Translations under genes and position numbers: made by a program
Part shown: piece by piece, positions 53,394-62,583 of the stretch
How the letters are laid out: every line of letters begins with the position of its first letter
Numbering within the stretch: the stretch's first letter is position 1
DNA from: Niabella sp.
GTDB lineage: Bacteria > Bacteroidota > Bacteroidia > Chitinophagales > Chitinophagaceae
Length of the DNA: 64,000 nucleotides
Assembly: GCA_017744715.1 (NCBI GenBank)
Contig: JAGIAT010000002.1
Coordinates: forward strand, 124,001 to 188,000
Reading direction: 5' to 3'
The notes under the pieces: model-generated
What the model was told of the DNA's origin: nothing
The model's input: only the letters and a program-made list of their open reading frames with translations
Databases searched by the model: none

Positions 53394-54143
53394 CTACAGG
53401 CCTCCAAAACTCAACCCGATCGTATACGGTTTGATTTCCGGGCCAACGCCGTCTTTCAGCAATTTGGTAAACTGGTAGGTTCCAAACAAGGTAAAATGGC
53501 CAACGCCTATACGGGCTGTACCCACAACCCTTGTGGTATTAAAATAACGTTTACTGGATTCTTTCAGTATATAGTCGCCTCCCGACTGAAGCACCCTTGA
53601 TCTTGTAGCGGCTTTGATCATGGTTCCCAATTTCACACCCAGCGCCACTTTAAAGCTCCGGTCGCTGTGTTCGGGATCCGATACAAAACGCAATTCCACG
53701 GGGGCCTCCAGGTAGGCAGTGGAAAGCTTGGTCTTCTTCACATCAAAACGCGCGGTATCATTAAACGGAAGCCGTGTACCGGTAGCCTTTACATTTACAA
53801 AATTCAGGTTCTTATCCAGGGTCATATGATCCGAGCCGATGCCCAGACCGATGGCTGCACTCAGTTTCTGGTTGCTCTTGAACGGAAAGTCGAGCATAAA
53901 ATATGCGTTGATACTGCGGGGCAGACTTCCGGTTTTAATGCTGTCTGGCAAGCTTGCCCAGTTGGTATATCCCAGCTGCAGCAAAAAATGATCATTCGCC
54001 CGCTTGGAAAGATCATATTTCTTCTTTTTAGGTTTGGGAGGATTGGCAGCCACAACGGCCGCTGCTACGGACGTATCAACCTGAGCATACAACGCTCCGC
54101 CCAATAAAAAGCTGGCAACCAGGAATAGAACTATTTTCTTCAT
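53394..54143 (-). CDS. Outer membrane beta-barrel protein (hypothetical)
   Basis: A 249-residue exported protein: signal peptide (IVLFLVASFLLGGALYAQ), then a low-complexity Ala/Lys stretch (AAVVAANPPKPKKKKYDL) and about ten amphipathic beta strands such as DHFLLQLGYTNWA, INAYFMLDFPF, LSAAIGLGIGSDHMTL, FKVALGVKLGTMIKAAT and GHFTLFGTYQFTKLL. This fits an OmpA-like or PorT-like outer membrane barrel; the specific role is unknown. It has its own -7 box and strong terminator, so it is a single-gene unit between the two PULs. Confidence 0.8.
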   Translation of the reverse strand: MKKIVLFLVASFLLGGALYAQVDTSVAAAVVAANPPKPKKKKYDLSKRANDHFLLQLGYTNWASLPDSIKTGSLPRSINAYFMLDFPFKSNQKLSAAIGLGIGSDHMTLDKNLNFVNVKATGTRLPFNDTARFDVKKTKLSTAYLEAPVELRFVSDPEHSDRSFKVALGVKLGTMIKAATRSRVLQSGGDYILKESSKRYFNTTRVVGTARIGVGHFTLFGTYQFTKLLKDGVGPEIKPYTIGLSFGGL

Positions 54144-54160
54144 AAATATTTTAAGTTGCG

Positions 54161-54168
54161 CAAATATA
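54161..54168 (-). promoter_or_regulatory. -7 box TATATTTG of the outer-membrane protein gene
   Basis: Minus-strand TATATTTG fits TAnnTTTG and ends 17 nt before the ATG at 54143. Confidence 0.55.
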
Positions 54169-54358
54169 GCTTGTCTTTGGGTTAAAATTAGGTTAATACC
54201 CCCTTGTTCTTCGAAAACTTTTCTCCCCGAAAATGGAATTTTCTGCTTGCGGAATGATTATTTTGTTTAATTTCGCCCTCCCCCGGAGGAAACCGGTTCC
54301 GCCCGGGCTGATCAAAACGCCAGGTTCTTTTTAAATATTATTTGCTGTTTACAGCATT

Positions 54359-54432
54359 GGTCCTATAGCTCAGCCGGTTAGAGCATCTGACTCATAATCA
54401 GAGGGTCCCTGGTTCGAGCCCAGGTGGGACCA
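54359..54432 (+). tRNA. tRNA with CAU anticodon (Met or Ile2)
   Basis: A complete 74-nt cloverleaf. Acceptor GGTCCTA / TGGGACC (7 pairs, one G-U), D-stem GCTC / GAGC, anticodon stem TCTGA / TCAGA with loop CTCATAA (anticodon CAT), T-arm CCTGG-TTCGAGC-CCAGG, discriminator A; CCA is not encoded. A CAU anticodon is used by tRNA-Met and by tRNA-Ile2 after lysidine modification. Pairs C4-G69 and C5-G68 are those that the E. coli lysidine synthase prefers in tRNA-Ile2, so Ile2 is possible. Confidence 0.95.
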
Positions 54433-54437
54433 CTACT

Positions 54438-54485
54438 AAAAGGCTCATATAACTGAAGTTCAATCAGTTGTGTGGGCCTTTTTTT
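54438..54485 (+). terminator. Strong Rho-independent terminator after the tRNA
   Basis: A 19-bp stem (54438-54456 with 54464-54482) containing three G-U pairs and a 7-nt loop AGTTCAA, ending in seven Ts (54479-54485). Because the 5' arm starts with AAAA, it could also work for transcripts on the minus strand. Confidence 0.92.
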
Positions 54486-55116
54486 ATTGGGGGTAAACAG
54501 AGGAACAACATTTGATTGCAGCTCAATTTATTACAATCTTTGAAGATTCAAGTACCCGAAAGCTCGAATGCCGCAATAGCGCTTGTATGTATTCTATGAA
54601 AAATTATCCTGAAAAAATTTAATACCTGACTGCGGGCGAATCTTAAAGTGGTATGAGACTGCTATAATCAAATAGATTGAACTGCTCCCATAAAAACGCT
54701 GCCCATATATCAAACCAGACCAGGGTCCTTAGAAGACAACAAAATCTCTACCCCTCCAAATTAATTATGAATACTTCAAGACCGTCAATATTTGCCTACC
54801 AGCCTTTCTTCCCTCTTCAGGCATTGCATTGCGACCTTACACTTTCAAATAAACGCCTCATTTATTTGGTTTCAATTTCCCGATAACAACATTCCCATTT
54901 TTTGCTATCCGAATAATAGAATTCAGGTTCATCCGTCAAGGTTGAAAATGACAACATATAACTAAAATGATCTCGTTTATCAAAAAGTACTTTTAATATT
55001 CCATCAATAAGTTATAAAAATCGTGACAATTTTAAACTAAAAGAAATATTCAAAAAATAAATCTCTAATATTAGCAACTCCTGTGACTGGTGTTCGACCG
55101 CGTCATGTGAAGCTGT
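54486..55116. other. AT-rich intergenic stretch between tRNA and PUL 2
   Basis: About 630 bp with no convincing gene. A 69-codon plus-strand open frame (54677-54886) and a 31-codon minus-strand frame (54864-54959) show no domain, signal peptide or start context. The last 200 bp are very AT-rich and probably carry the PUL 2 sigma promoter, but no perfect TAnnTTTG box is present. The stretch could be decayed DNA from an insertion next to the tRNA. Confidence 0.55.
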
Positions 55117-55704
55117 ATGTTAAAATATAATAATGAACCCGATTTATTAGAGCAATTTGGAGCTGGTGATTTAATCGCCTTTGAGACCGTTTATCAACAG
55201 AAGTATCTGACCGTTCTACGGTTTGCTGAACGCTGGGTTATAACCAGGGCGGATGCTGAAGATATAACAGCGGACACTTTTGCGAAACTATGGGTCAACC
55301 GGCATCGGTTTCAGAGTATTGATCACATCCGGGCTTTTTTGCATGTTACTGTTCGAAATGCATGTGTCAATCATATTAAGAAAGCGCAGGTAAAAAGTGT
55401 TGTGAAAGAAAAATTGATCCGGCAGATGATCAACGAAACACAATCTCAATTTGCGGTTCAGGAGATCCGGCAGGAGCTTATGAAATTGATTTATGCGGAG
55501 GTAGAAAAAATGCCGTCCAAAATGAAAGAAATTTTCATGCTATCATACTCGGAAGGTTTAAAACCAATGGAAATTGCCCAAAAGCTCAAGTTGAGTGTAC
55601 AGACTGTGAGCAATCAAAAAACAAATGCGATCCGGTTGCTTAAAATAGCCCTGGCCAACAAACCAATCTTACTTGCATTCCTGATATCCATTGAATACTA
55701 CTAA
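55117..55704 (+). CDS. RNA polymerase sigma-70 factor, ECF type (PUL 2)
   Basis: A 195-residue ECF sigma factor. Region 2: FETVYQQKYLTVLRFAERWV, then DAEDITADTFAKLWVNRHRF; region 4: MKEIFMLSYSEGLKPMEIAQKLKLSVQTVSNQKTNAIRLL, with recognition helix SVQTVSNQK. A hydrophobic tail (ILLAFLISIEYY) follows. It belongs to the PUL-type sigma factors and is followed by its FecR and STN-SusC. Its codons are more AT-rich than those of the PUL 1 sigma gene. Confidence 0.95.
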   Translation: MLKYNNEPDLLEQFGAGDLIAFETVYQQKYLTVLRFAERWVITRADAEDITADTFAKLWVNRHRFQSIDHIRAFLHVTVRNACVNHIKKAQVKSVVKEKLIRQMINETQSQFAVQEIRQELMKLIYAEVEKMPSKMKEIFMLSYSEGLKPMEIAQKLKLSVQTVSNQKTNAIRLLKIALANKPILLAFLISIEYY

Positions 55705-55839
55705 CGCGGCCTGGGTATAAACGAACCGGGTTTATTTACCCCGAATAATTTTTCGAAATTCCATAGTAAGATTGTAAATCTCGCTTGTAGTATATAGAAG
55801 ACCGGCCATAAAATCAATTTTAAAATTTTGTCAGCTACT

Positions 55840-57045
55840 ATGAATAGCCCGCAATACATTGCTTCGCTGCTGTGCAAGTACCTGGAAGGCTCCATTACAG
55901 ATGCTGAATCCAGAGCACTGAAAATGTGGAAGGCCCAGTCTAAAGTAAACCGGCAATTCTTTGAAGGGCTTCAGGATGAGCAACAATTAAGCCAATGGAT
56001 TGCCGAAGATTACCCGGACCGGCTTCGGGAGATCGAAGAGCGGATCTTTGAACGGGTGAAGCAACAGATCGCGATCCCACGCATCGTCCCATTACGCCGT
56101 CGCCCGTGGTTGCGGATCGCAATAGCTGCTTTACTAATCTTTGCTATTGGCGGCTATATATTCTTCATTACCCCAGGAGAATCCAACGCTCCAAAGGTTC
56201 TTCATGAAAGCCAGGCCAGCAACAAGAAAGCGCCGCAATTGAACCGGGCTGCCATTACCCTTGCCGATGGGCGGACCGTTTACCTGGACAGCGCAGGAAA
56301 CGGTCAATTGGCAATGCAGGGAGATGTCCAGCTAGTCAAGTTGGCTGATGGCCAGATCGCATACAAAGCAGCGAACAGTACCAAACAGGAAGCGCAGAAG
56401 TACAATACACTGACCAACCCAAGAGGCAGCCGGATAATTGATATGGCGCTTGCCGACGGAAGCCATATATGGCTTAATTCCGAAAGCGCTGTCACGTTTC
56501 CTGTTGCTTTCGTTGGAACGGAACGCAGAGTGGAAATTTCCGGCGAGGCATATTTTGAGGTGACACATAATACAGCGAAACCATTTATCGTAAAAATCAA
56601 CTCCACCAACGGAGACGGCGGCGAAGTGGAAGTACTGGGCACGCATTTTAATATAAATGCCTACAACGATGAGCCTGGTACAAAAACCACTTTATTGGAA
56701 GGATCCGTAAAAGTAAAAAAGCAAAATGCCATTCAGTTACTCGCTCCGGGACAACAGGCAAGGATGACTGCTGGCGGAATCAGCCTGATAAGAGGCGTAA
56801 ATCTTGCTTCTGTAATGGCCTGGAAAGATGGATTTTTCGAATTTGACAATACGGATATAAGAACACTGATGCACCAGGTTGCCAGATGGTATGACGTTGA
56901 CCTGCGCTTTGAAGGCCCTGTTTCCAAAGAGGGTATTACAGGACGGATCTCCAAACAGGTACAGCTTTCGAGTCTTCTGGAAGCACTTAAACTAAATGAT
57001 ATCCACGTTCAAACAAATGGAAAGACGATCACTATTTTACCGTAA
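55840..57045 (+). CDS. FecR-family anti-sigma factor (PUL 2)
   Basis: A 401-residue inner-membrane protein with the same layout as the PUL 1 FecR: a cytoplasmic N-terminus (IASLLCKYLEGSITDAESRALKMW), a transmembrane helix (WLRIAIAALLIFAIGGYIFFI), and the periplasmic FecR domain (NPRGSRIIDMALADGSHIWLNSESAV, RRVEISGEAYFEVTHNTAKPFIVK) plus a C-terminal DUF4974/STN-contact region (DNTDIRTLMHQVARWYDVDL). The track-length version starts at a TTG (55828); ATG 55840 is preferred. Confidence 0.95.
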   Translation: MNSPQYIASLLCKYLEGSITDAESRALKMWKAQSKVNRQFFEGLQDEQQLSQWIAEDYPDRLREIEERIFERVKQQIAIPRIVPLRRRPWLRIAIAALLIFAIGGYIFFITPGESNAPKVLHESQASNKKAPQLNRAAITLADGRTVYLDSAGNGQLAMQGDVQLVKLADGQIAYKAANSTKQEAQKYNTLTNPRGSRIIDMALADGSHIWLNSESAVTFPVAFVGTERRVEISGEAYFEVTHNTAKPFIVKINSTNGDGGEVEVLGTHFNINAYNDEPGTKTTLLEGSVKVKKQNAIQLLAPGQQARMTAGGISLIRGVNLASVMAWKDGFFEFDNTDIRTLMHQVARWYDVDLRFEGPVSKEGITGRISKQVQLSSLLEALKLNDIHVQTNGKTITILP

Positions 57046-57067
57046 AAATTTGGAAATAAAAATAGTA

Positions 57068-57084
57068 CTAAGGGAAGATCCGTT
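57068..57084 (+). promoter_or_regulatory. CTAAG-N6-TCCGTT element, PUL 2 fecR-susC gap
   Basis: CTAAG (57068-57072), six bases, TCCGTT (57079-57084). It matches the PUL 1 element at 49426-49442 in both blocks and spacing. Confidence 0.5.
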
Positions 57085-57093
57085 TACAAAAAA

Positions 57094-57119
57094 GCCAGAG
57101 GTGCGCGAACACCACTGGC
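57094..57119 (+). terminator. Hairpin in the PUL 2 fecR-susC gap
   Basis: GCCAG-A-GGTG / CACC-A-CTGGC with hexaloop CGCGAA: nine pairs and one A-A mismatch. A T-rich stretch (GTTTTCTTTTTCTG) follows 11 bp later. It is probably the end of the sigma-fecR transcript or part of a susC leader. Confidence 0.5.
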
Positions 57120-57207
57120 GGAAGTGTGAGTTTTCTTTTTCTGTCTTGTGAACAAAAAATAATAAAGTGATCAATCTGCTTATTAGTTAACCCACATAAA
57201 CGAAGTT

Positions 57208-60200
57208 ATGCTTTTAAAAGCTTTTTTCAATCCGCCATCAGGCAGGTTGAGGCATAATGCCAAAATATTGTTGATTATGAAATTTTCTGTTCTTTTTCTT
57301 TTTGTTGCCTGTTTGCAGGTTGCAGGTAAAAGCTATTCGCAAAAAATAACTCTTTCTCTGGCTAATGTTCCAATAAAAACCATTTTTAAGGAGATAGAAC
57401 GACAAAGTGGTTACCAGTTCCTGTATAAGGACAACTTACTGAGACAATCAAAAAATGTGAGTATCACCCTGAACGGAGTTTCAATCCAGGAAGCGATGGA
57501 CAAATGCCTGTTTCATCAGCCACTTACGTATGCAATTGTCGATAAGATTATAGTTATAAAGGGGAAGAAGGAGGCGGATAAAATATCCGAACCGGTCTTA
57601 CCGGCCGCGCCTCCTCCTGTCAAAGGCGTGGTGAAAAATGAAAATGGAATGCCGTTGTCAGGCGTATCCGTCATGATCAGCGGCACACAAAAAGGGGTTA
57701 CCACTAACGCTAATGGGGAGTTTCTTATAAATGCCAGGGAAGGCGATGTACTCGAATTTTCCATTGTTGGGTATATGAAAAAAAATGTCACAATTAGCCG
57801 CAATTTATATGTGACGGTACAGCTGGAAATAAATGCAGCGGTTGGAGAAGACGTTATTATTGTAGGGTATGGTACACAGAGGCAGGTAAATGTTACGGGT
57901 GCTGTAACCCAGGTTGATGCAAAAACGTTACAGGATCGCCCTATTACCCGGCTTTCTCAAGGGTTGCAGGGGTTGGTCGGCAATCTCAATATTTCGAATA
58001 CATCATCCGGCGGGGCTCCTGACGCTACTCAATCTTTTAACATTCGCGGGTATACAGGATTAGGAACAACAGGGACGCCACTGATTGTTATTGATGGTGT
58101 TCAGGGAGGTGATATTAACACTATTAATCCCAACGATGTTGAAAGTATCACGGTGATCAAGGATGCCGCTGCATCTGCAGTATACGGCTCCAGTGCACCT
58201 TATGGCGTTTTATTGATTAAGACCAAACAGGGAAGGAAGGGCCGAAAACCAGCTATCTCATACAATAATAACCTCAACTTTGCCCAGCCTATCGGGCTCC
58301 CGAGAATGTTGAATTCCGTAGACTATGCAACCATTTTTAATGAAGCACGGAAAAATGCAGGGGGTTCCGCTTATTATTCCGATGCCACGATTCAACGGAT
58401 GCGGGATTACCAGGCCGGCAATCTTGAAACAGAAACCATTAAGGACCCCAATAATGATGTATGGCTTGGAGTTGGAGGGGCTAACGCCAATAATGACTGG
58501 TTTAAAATCTATTTTAAAAATGTTGCGTTCAGCCAGCAACACAACCTGAGCCTTAATGGGGCAACGGATAACGCGTCCTACTACGTTGGCCTTGGCTATA
58601 CCGGTAGAGACGGGATGTATCGCTATGGCAATGATTTTTACAAACGCTATAATATCCGCACCAATCTCTCAACAAAGATTAACAACTGGCTGAGCTTTAA
58701 TTTCAGGGGAGCTTTCTCTAAAGAGATCAGTAATACCCCCAACACCTATTCTACCAGGACCGGAGGCAATTATATGCACCAGATCGGACGCAAACACCCT
58801 GAAGTTCCTCTTTACAATCCGGATGGCGGCTTTTCAGATGCCAGCGATATATTACTAATGAACAATGGCGGCCGGAATATGAATACAACTGACAAACCGG
58901 TTCTTACCGGCGAATTTGTGGCCAAATTAGCGAAAGGCTGGAATGCGACGGTAAACTACACCTATGATGGTGCCTATACCGACCAAACCAGCCATATCAA
59001 AACAGTAAATACTACTTTGCCAAGTGGTGCAACGGCACCTGTAAGCGGAACCTACCCCAACAGTTTTACAAGATTATCCCGCAAGTATCAGAAAGACATC
59101 ATTAACCTTTTTACCAGCTATTCAACAAAGTTTAACCGTCATGACCTTAAATTAACCGGGGGATTTGTTCAGGAATTGACATCGGCAACAATTTTTAAGG
59201 GCAGCAACAGTTCCCTATTTTCTGACAATATTCCTTCGCTGGCCCTTACCTATGGAACTACTCCATCTGTTACCGACGCTGCGACTGAGTTGGCGGTACA
59301 GGGTTATTTCGGACGTCTGAACTATGCTTATGATGACCGGTACCTGGTAGAACTGGTAGGGAGATATGATGGAACATCCCGATTCCTGAAGGATGTTCGG
59401 TGGCGGGTATATCCGGGGCTGTCCGCCGGCTGGAATGTCAATAAAGAAAAATTCTGGAAAGCAGGTATTGAAAAATACATAAGCGCATTAAAACTCAGAG
59501 GGTCTTACGGTTCATTGGGGGATCAATCCGGGTTATCTGAATACGCATTTTATCCGGATCTGGGAGCCATCATTCCCTCTGCCAGTAACTGGCTGTTCGG
59601 AACAGGCCGTGAAGTATACGTAACGCCTCCGGATCTGGTTGATCCCAGCCTGACCTGGGTTACTGCTATCACCCTGGATTTGGGGGTCGACGCCGTTTTC
59701 TTAAAAAACAGGTTAACGGCAACGTTTGATTGGTATAAAAGAAAAATGGACAATTTCATAGGCCCTTCCCTGATACTTCCGGCAGTGATGGGTGTAAGCG
59801 CCCCACCAACCAATAGCGCAGCAATGGAAACGACCGGCTTTGAACTGACATTGGGCTGGAAAGACCGGGTGGGTGAACTGAAATACGATGTCCGTGCTAT
59901 TTTGAGTGATTATAAAGGGAAGGTTACCCGTTATCCCAATCCGACGCTTTTGTTGAGTAATAATTGGTACGAGGGAGCCTCAATCGGAAACATATGGGGA
60001 TATGTAACGGACCGGTATTTTAATGATGGAGATGACTTTACAATTGTTAACCAAATGGGTATTACTACCAATTGGACGCCGGGAGATATAAAATACAGGG
60101 ATCTGAATGGAGACGGAAAAGTGGATCAGGGGAAAAATACGTTAACAGACCCCGGCGACATGATCATAATCGGCAATACCACTCCCCGGTACAGTTACAG

Positions 60201-60693
60201 TTTCCTGGGGAATTTAGGTTGGAAAAACTTTGACTTCAGCATCTTTATCCAGGGTATTGGTAGAAGGCACAACTTTATTACAGAGGGCGATTTTCCCAAT
60301 AACCTGTTTTTTGGCATCGTTGGCAATGAGTTCCAGGCTTCGTTATTTACACAACACCTCGATCGCTGGACGCCTGAAACGCCAAACGGGTATTTTCCGA
60401 AATACTATATGGGTGGCGCCAATCCAAAAAAGAACCTGGCAATACAAACCAAATACCTGCTTAATACGGCGTATATGCGTTTGAAAAATATTCAGCTCGG
60501 ATATGCGTTACCCCAGGCAATGCTGTCAAAAGCCAACATTCAAAAAGTGCGCGTTTTTATGAGCGCAGAGAACCTTGCCACGTTCAGTAAGGCCTTAAAA
60601 CACTCGTCGCTGGATCCGGAACTAAACTTCAGCCAGGGAAAGATCTATCCCCTTCAGCGCAATTACTCCTTTGGTATCAATCTTACATTCTGA
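57208..60693 (+). CDS. SusC/RagA-family TonB-dependent transporter with STN domain (PUL 2)
   Basis: An 1161-residue outer-membrane transporter. The signal peptide is MKFSVLFLFVACLQVAGKSYS (shown only in part as SVLFLFVACLQVAG); an STN domain (ANVPIKTIFKEIERQSGYQFLY), a carboxypeptidase-D-like domain (VKGVVKNENGMPLSGVSVMI), a plug (EDVIIVGYGTQRQVNVTGAV, FNIRGYTGLGTTGTPLIVIDG, SITVIKDAAASAVYG) and the barrel follow. The ATG at 57277 would start directly at the signal peptide. With its sigma/FecR neighbours it is a signalling SusC. Its glycan is probably GlcNAc-containing, given the GH18 gene downstream. Confidence 0.95.
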   Translation: MLLKAFFNPPSGRLRHNAKILLIMKFSVLFLFVACLQVAGKSYSQKITLSLANVPIKTIFKEIERQSGYQFLYKDNLLRQSKNVSITLNGVSIQEAMDKCLFHQPLTYAIVDKIIVIKGKKEADKISEPVLPAAPPPVKGVVKNENGMPLSGVSVMISGTQKGVTTNANGEFLINAREGDVLEFSIVGYMKKNVTISRNLYVTVQLEINAAVGEDVIIVGYGTQRQVNVTGAVTQVDAKTLQDRPITRLSQGLQGLVGNLNISNTSSGGAPDATQSFNIRGYTGLGTTGTPLIVIDGVQGGDINTINPNDVESITVIKDAAASAVYGSSAPYGVLLIKTKQGRKGRKPAISYNNNLNFAQPIGLPRMLNSVDYATIFNEARKNAGGSAYYSDATIQRMRDYQAGNLETETIKDPNNDVWLGVGGANANNDWFKIYFKNVAFSQQHNLSLNGATDNASYYVGLGYTGRDGMYRYGNDFYKRYNIRTNLSTKINNWLSFNFRGAFSKEISNTPNTYSTRTGGNYMHQIGRKHPEVPLYNPDGGFSDASDILLMNNGGRNMNTTDKPVLTGEFVAKLAKGWNATVNYTYDGAYTDQTSHIKTVNTTLPSGATAPVSGTYPNSFTRLSRKYQKDIINLFTSYSTKFNRHDLKLTGGFVQELTSATIFKGSNSSLFSDNIPSLALTYGTTPSVTDAATELAVQGYFGRLNYAYDDRYLVELVGRYDGTSRFLKDVRWRVYPGLSAGWNVNKEKFWKAGIEKYISALKLRGSYGSLGDQSGLSEYAFYPDLGAIIPSASNWLFGTGREVYVTPPDLVDPSLTWVTAITLDLGVDAVFLKNRLTATFDWYKRKMDNFIGPSLILPAVMGVSAPPTNSAAMETTGFELTLGWKDRVGELKYDVRAILSDYKGKVTRYPNPTLLLSNNWYEGASIGNIWGYVTDRYFNDGDDFTIVNQMGITTNWTPGDIKYRDLNGDGKVDQGKNTLTDPGDMIIIGNTTPRYSYSFLGNLGWKNFDFSIFIQGIGRRHNFITEGDFPNNLFFGIVGNEFQASLFTQHLDRWTPETPNGYFPKYYMGGANPKKNLAIQTKYLLNTAYMRLKNIQLGYALPQAMLSKANIQKVRVFMSAENLATFSKALKHSSLDPELNFSQGKIYPLQRNYSFGINLTF

Positions 60694-60722
60694 GCATTAC
60701 ACGACTATAAAAAGAAAGTAGT

Positions 60723-62507
60723 ATGAAAACAATCCGTTTTATAATATTTGGCAGCATATTGATCGCGACAGGCGTTCTCGCTGTTGCTGGCTGCAGAAAG
60801 AATTTCCTGGATCGTACGCCCTTATCCAGTATCAGCGATGCTGAATTTTGGAAAACCCCAACCGACATGCAGCTATATGTCAATAATTTTTACAGCACTA
60901 TTTTACCCCGGTACAATGGCGTAGTCACCAAATCTCCGTTTAATGTGTACACACTCGATGCCGATCTTGGCAGCGACAATATGATTGCTATGAATTATAA
61001 TGCAGAAGTGCTTAATGGAGAGCGCGTGGTTCCTCCCTCTGGTGGAGGATGGAATTGGGCACAGGTACGCAATGTTAATTATTTTCTTGAAAACTATAAA
61101 CGCAGCCCGGAAAGCTTTGATAAGCTGCAGCAATTTGTTGGAGAAGCCCTGTTTTTCAGGGCCTGGCTTTATTTTGATTTAACCAAAAGTTTTGGAGACC
61201 TCCCCTGGATCAACCGTCCATTAACTCCCGAAGATGAAGCGCTACTTATCTCTCCGAGAGTATCCCGGTCGATAATTGTTGACAGTATGATTGCGGACCT
61301 GGACCGGGCGATTCAATACCTGCCCACCAAAAGCAAATCAAAGCCGAACAGGGTCTACAAAGAAGTGGCGCAGGCCTTCCTGTCGCGTGTAGCCCTGTTC
61401 GAGGGAACCTGGGAAAAGTATCACGCAGGTACTGTTTTTGGGGTTGAAGGTTCAGATGGAACCCAATACCTTGAAAAAGCCCGGGCCGCAGCTCAGGAAG
61501 TAATCAGTTCCGGCATTTTTGACCTGGACAATAAAACTACAGGTGATACAAAGGGCTACTGGCAATTATTCAACAGGAACGATTATTCAAATAGTAAGGA
61601 GGTAATGTTCTGGAGACGGTATGATCCCAGCCAGGGTGTTTATAACCTGTGGGCCGGCTACGGCAAAGCCGGGATGGGAAGAGGATTAACAAAGAATCTT
61701 GTAGATTATTATTTGTGTACCGATGGACAGCCCATAGCACTTAGCAAGAATTATAAAGGAGATGCTACAGTAAAGGATGCTGTTACAAAAAGGGATCCCC
61801 GGCTGAGCCAGACGATTTGCGTAAATGACGGCAATCATACACTTACCAATAACAGAACCGGTTTTGACAACGTAGAGTTTAAATATCCTTCATTCAATGC
61901 AGTAAGCGAGGAAAAGTGCGCAACGGGTTACCAGCTCTATAAAGGAAGCAACCCAGACTATACCAAACAGGTATCCAACCAGGGTGATGCAGGTTTGATC
62001 TTTTTCCGGTATGCCGAAGTGTTACTGAACCTGGCCGAAGCAAAAGCGGAGCTCGGAACCATTTCCCAGGCGGACCTTGATGCAACGATTAATCAGCTGC
62101 GCGACCGGGTAAAAATGCCCCATTTAATCCAGGATGCAATCACAACCGATCCGGACTGGGAATTTCCTGCGCTCAGTGCTATAGTCAACGAGGTGCGCCG
62201 CGAAAGACGGGTTGAACTGGCCTGTGAAGGATTTCGTCACGATGATATCTGGAGGTGGGCAGCGGCAGATCAATTAATACTGAGTTGGAAGCCTCTCGGC
62301 GCACTCAAAGCACAATGGGCAGCTGTTCCGGAACTGACCAATTCATTGAAGGCATACCCGGTAAATGCCGATGGCTATATTGAGCTTTACCAGAATACTA
62401 CCGCTATGACCGGTGGATATCAATTCAAAACAAACAGGGATTATTTACTACCAATCCCCCTGGATCAGATGCTACTGGCGAATTATTCCCAGAACCCCAA
62501 TTGGTAA
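60723..62507 (+). CDS. SusD/RagB-family nutrient-binding outer membrane lipoprotein (PUL 2)
   Basis: A 594-residue SusD-like lipoprotein with lipobox AVAGC (Cys near 24). It has LDRTPLSSISDAEFWKTPTD and FRAWLYFDLTKSFGDLPWI in the N-terminal half, and FFRYAEVLLNLAEAKAELG and NEVRRERRVELACEGFRHDDIWRW in the C-terminal half, the typical SusD motifs. It starts 30 bp after susC. It is not closely similar to the PUL 1 SusD outside these motifs, so it should bind a different glycan. Confidence 0.95.
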   Translation: MKTIRFIIFGSILIATGVLAVAGCRKNFLDRTPLSSISDAEFWKTPTDMQLYVNNFYSTILPRYNGVVTKSPFNVYTLDADLGSDNMIAMNYNAEVLNGERVVPPSGGGWNWAQVRNVNYFLENYKRSPESFDKLQQFVGEALFFRAWLYFDLTKSFGDLPWINRPLTPEDEALLISPRVSRSIIVDSMIADLDRAIQYLPTKSKSKPNRVYKEVAQAFLSRVALFEGTWEKYHAGTVFGVEGSDGTQYLEKARAAAQEVISSGIFDLDNKTTGDTKGYWQLFNRNDYSNSKEVMFWRRYDPSQGVYNLWAGYGKAGMGRGLTKNLVDYYLCTDGQPIALSKNYKGDATVKDAVTKRDPRLSQTICVNDGNHTLTNNRTGFDNVEFKYPSFNAVSEEKCATGYQLYKGSNPDYTKQVSNQGDAGLIFFRYAEVLLNLAEAKAELGTISQADLDATINQLRDRVKMPHLIQDAITTDPDWEFPALSAIVNEVRRERRVELACEGFRHDDIWRWAAADQLILSWKPLGALKAQWAAVPELTNSLKAYPVNADGYIELYQNTTAMTGGYQFKTNRDYLLPIPLDQMLLANYSQNPNW

Positions 62508-62583
62508 ACTTGTTCGGGCCGTTGCTACCATGAAATAACACCTTCCTTCATCAAACAAATAGTTTAAACTAAAACGCTCAAAA

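Noticed and set aside
54677..54886. 69-codon plus-strand open frame after the tRNA
   Set aside because: No domain, signal peptide or promoter; AT-rich noncoding context. Kept only as part of the intergenic entry.
54864..54959. 31-codon minus-strand frame (LTDEPEFYYSDSKKWECC)
   Set aside because: It looks protein-like but is too short, lacks a start context and may be a gene remnant; not supportable as a gene.
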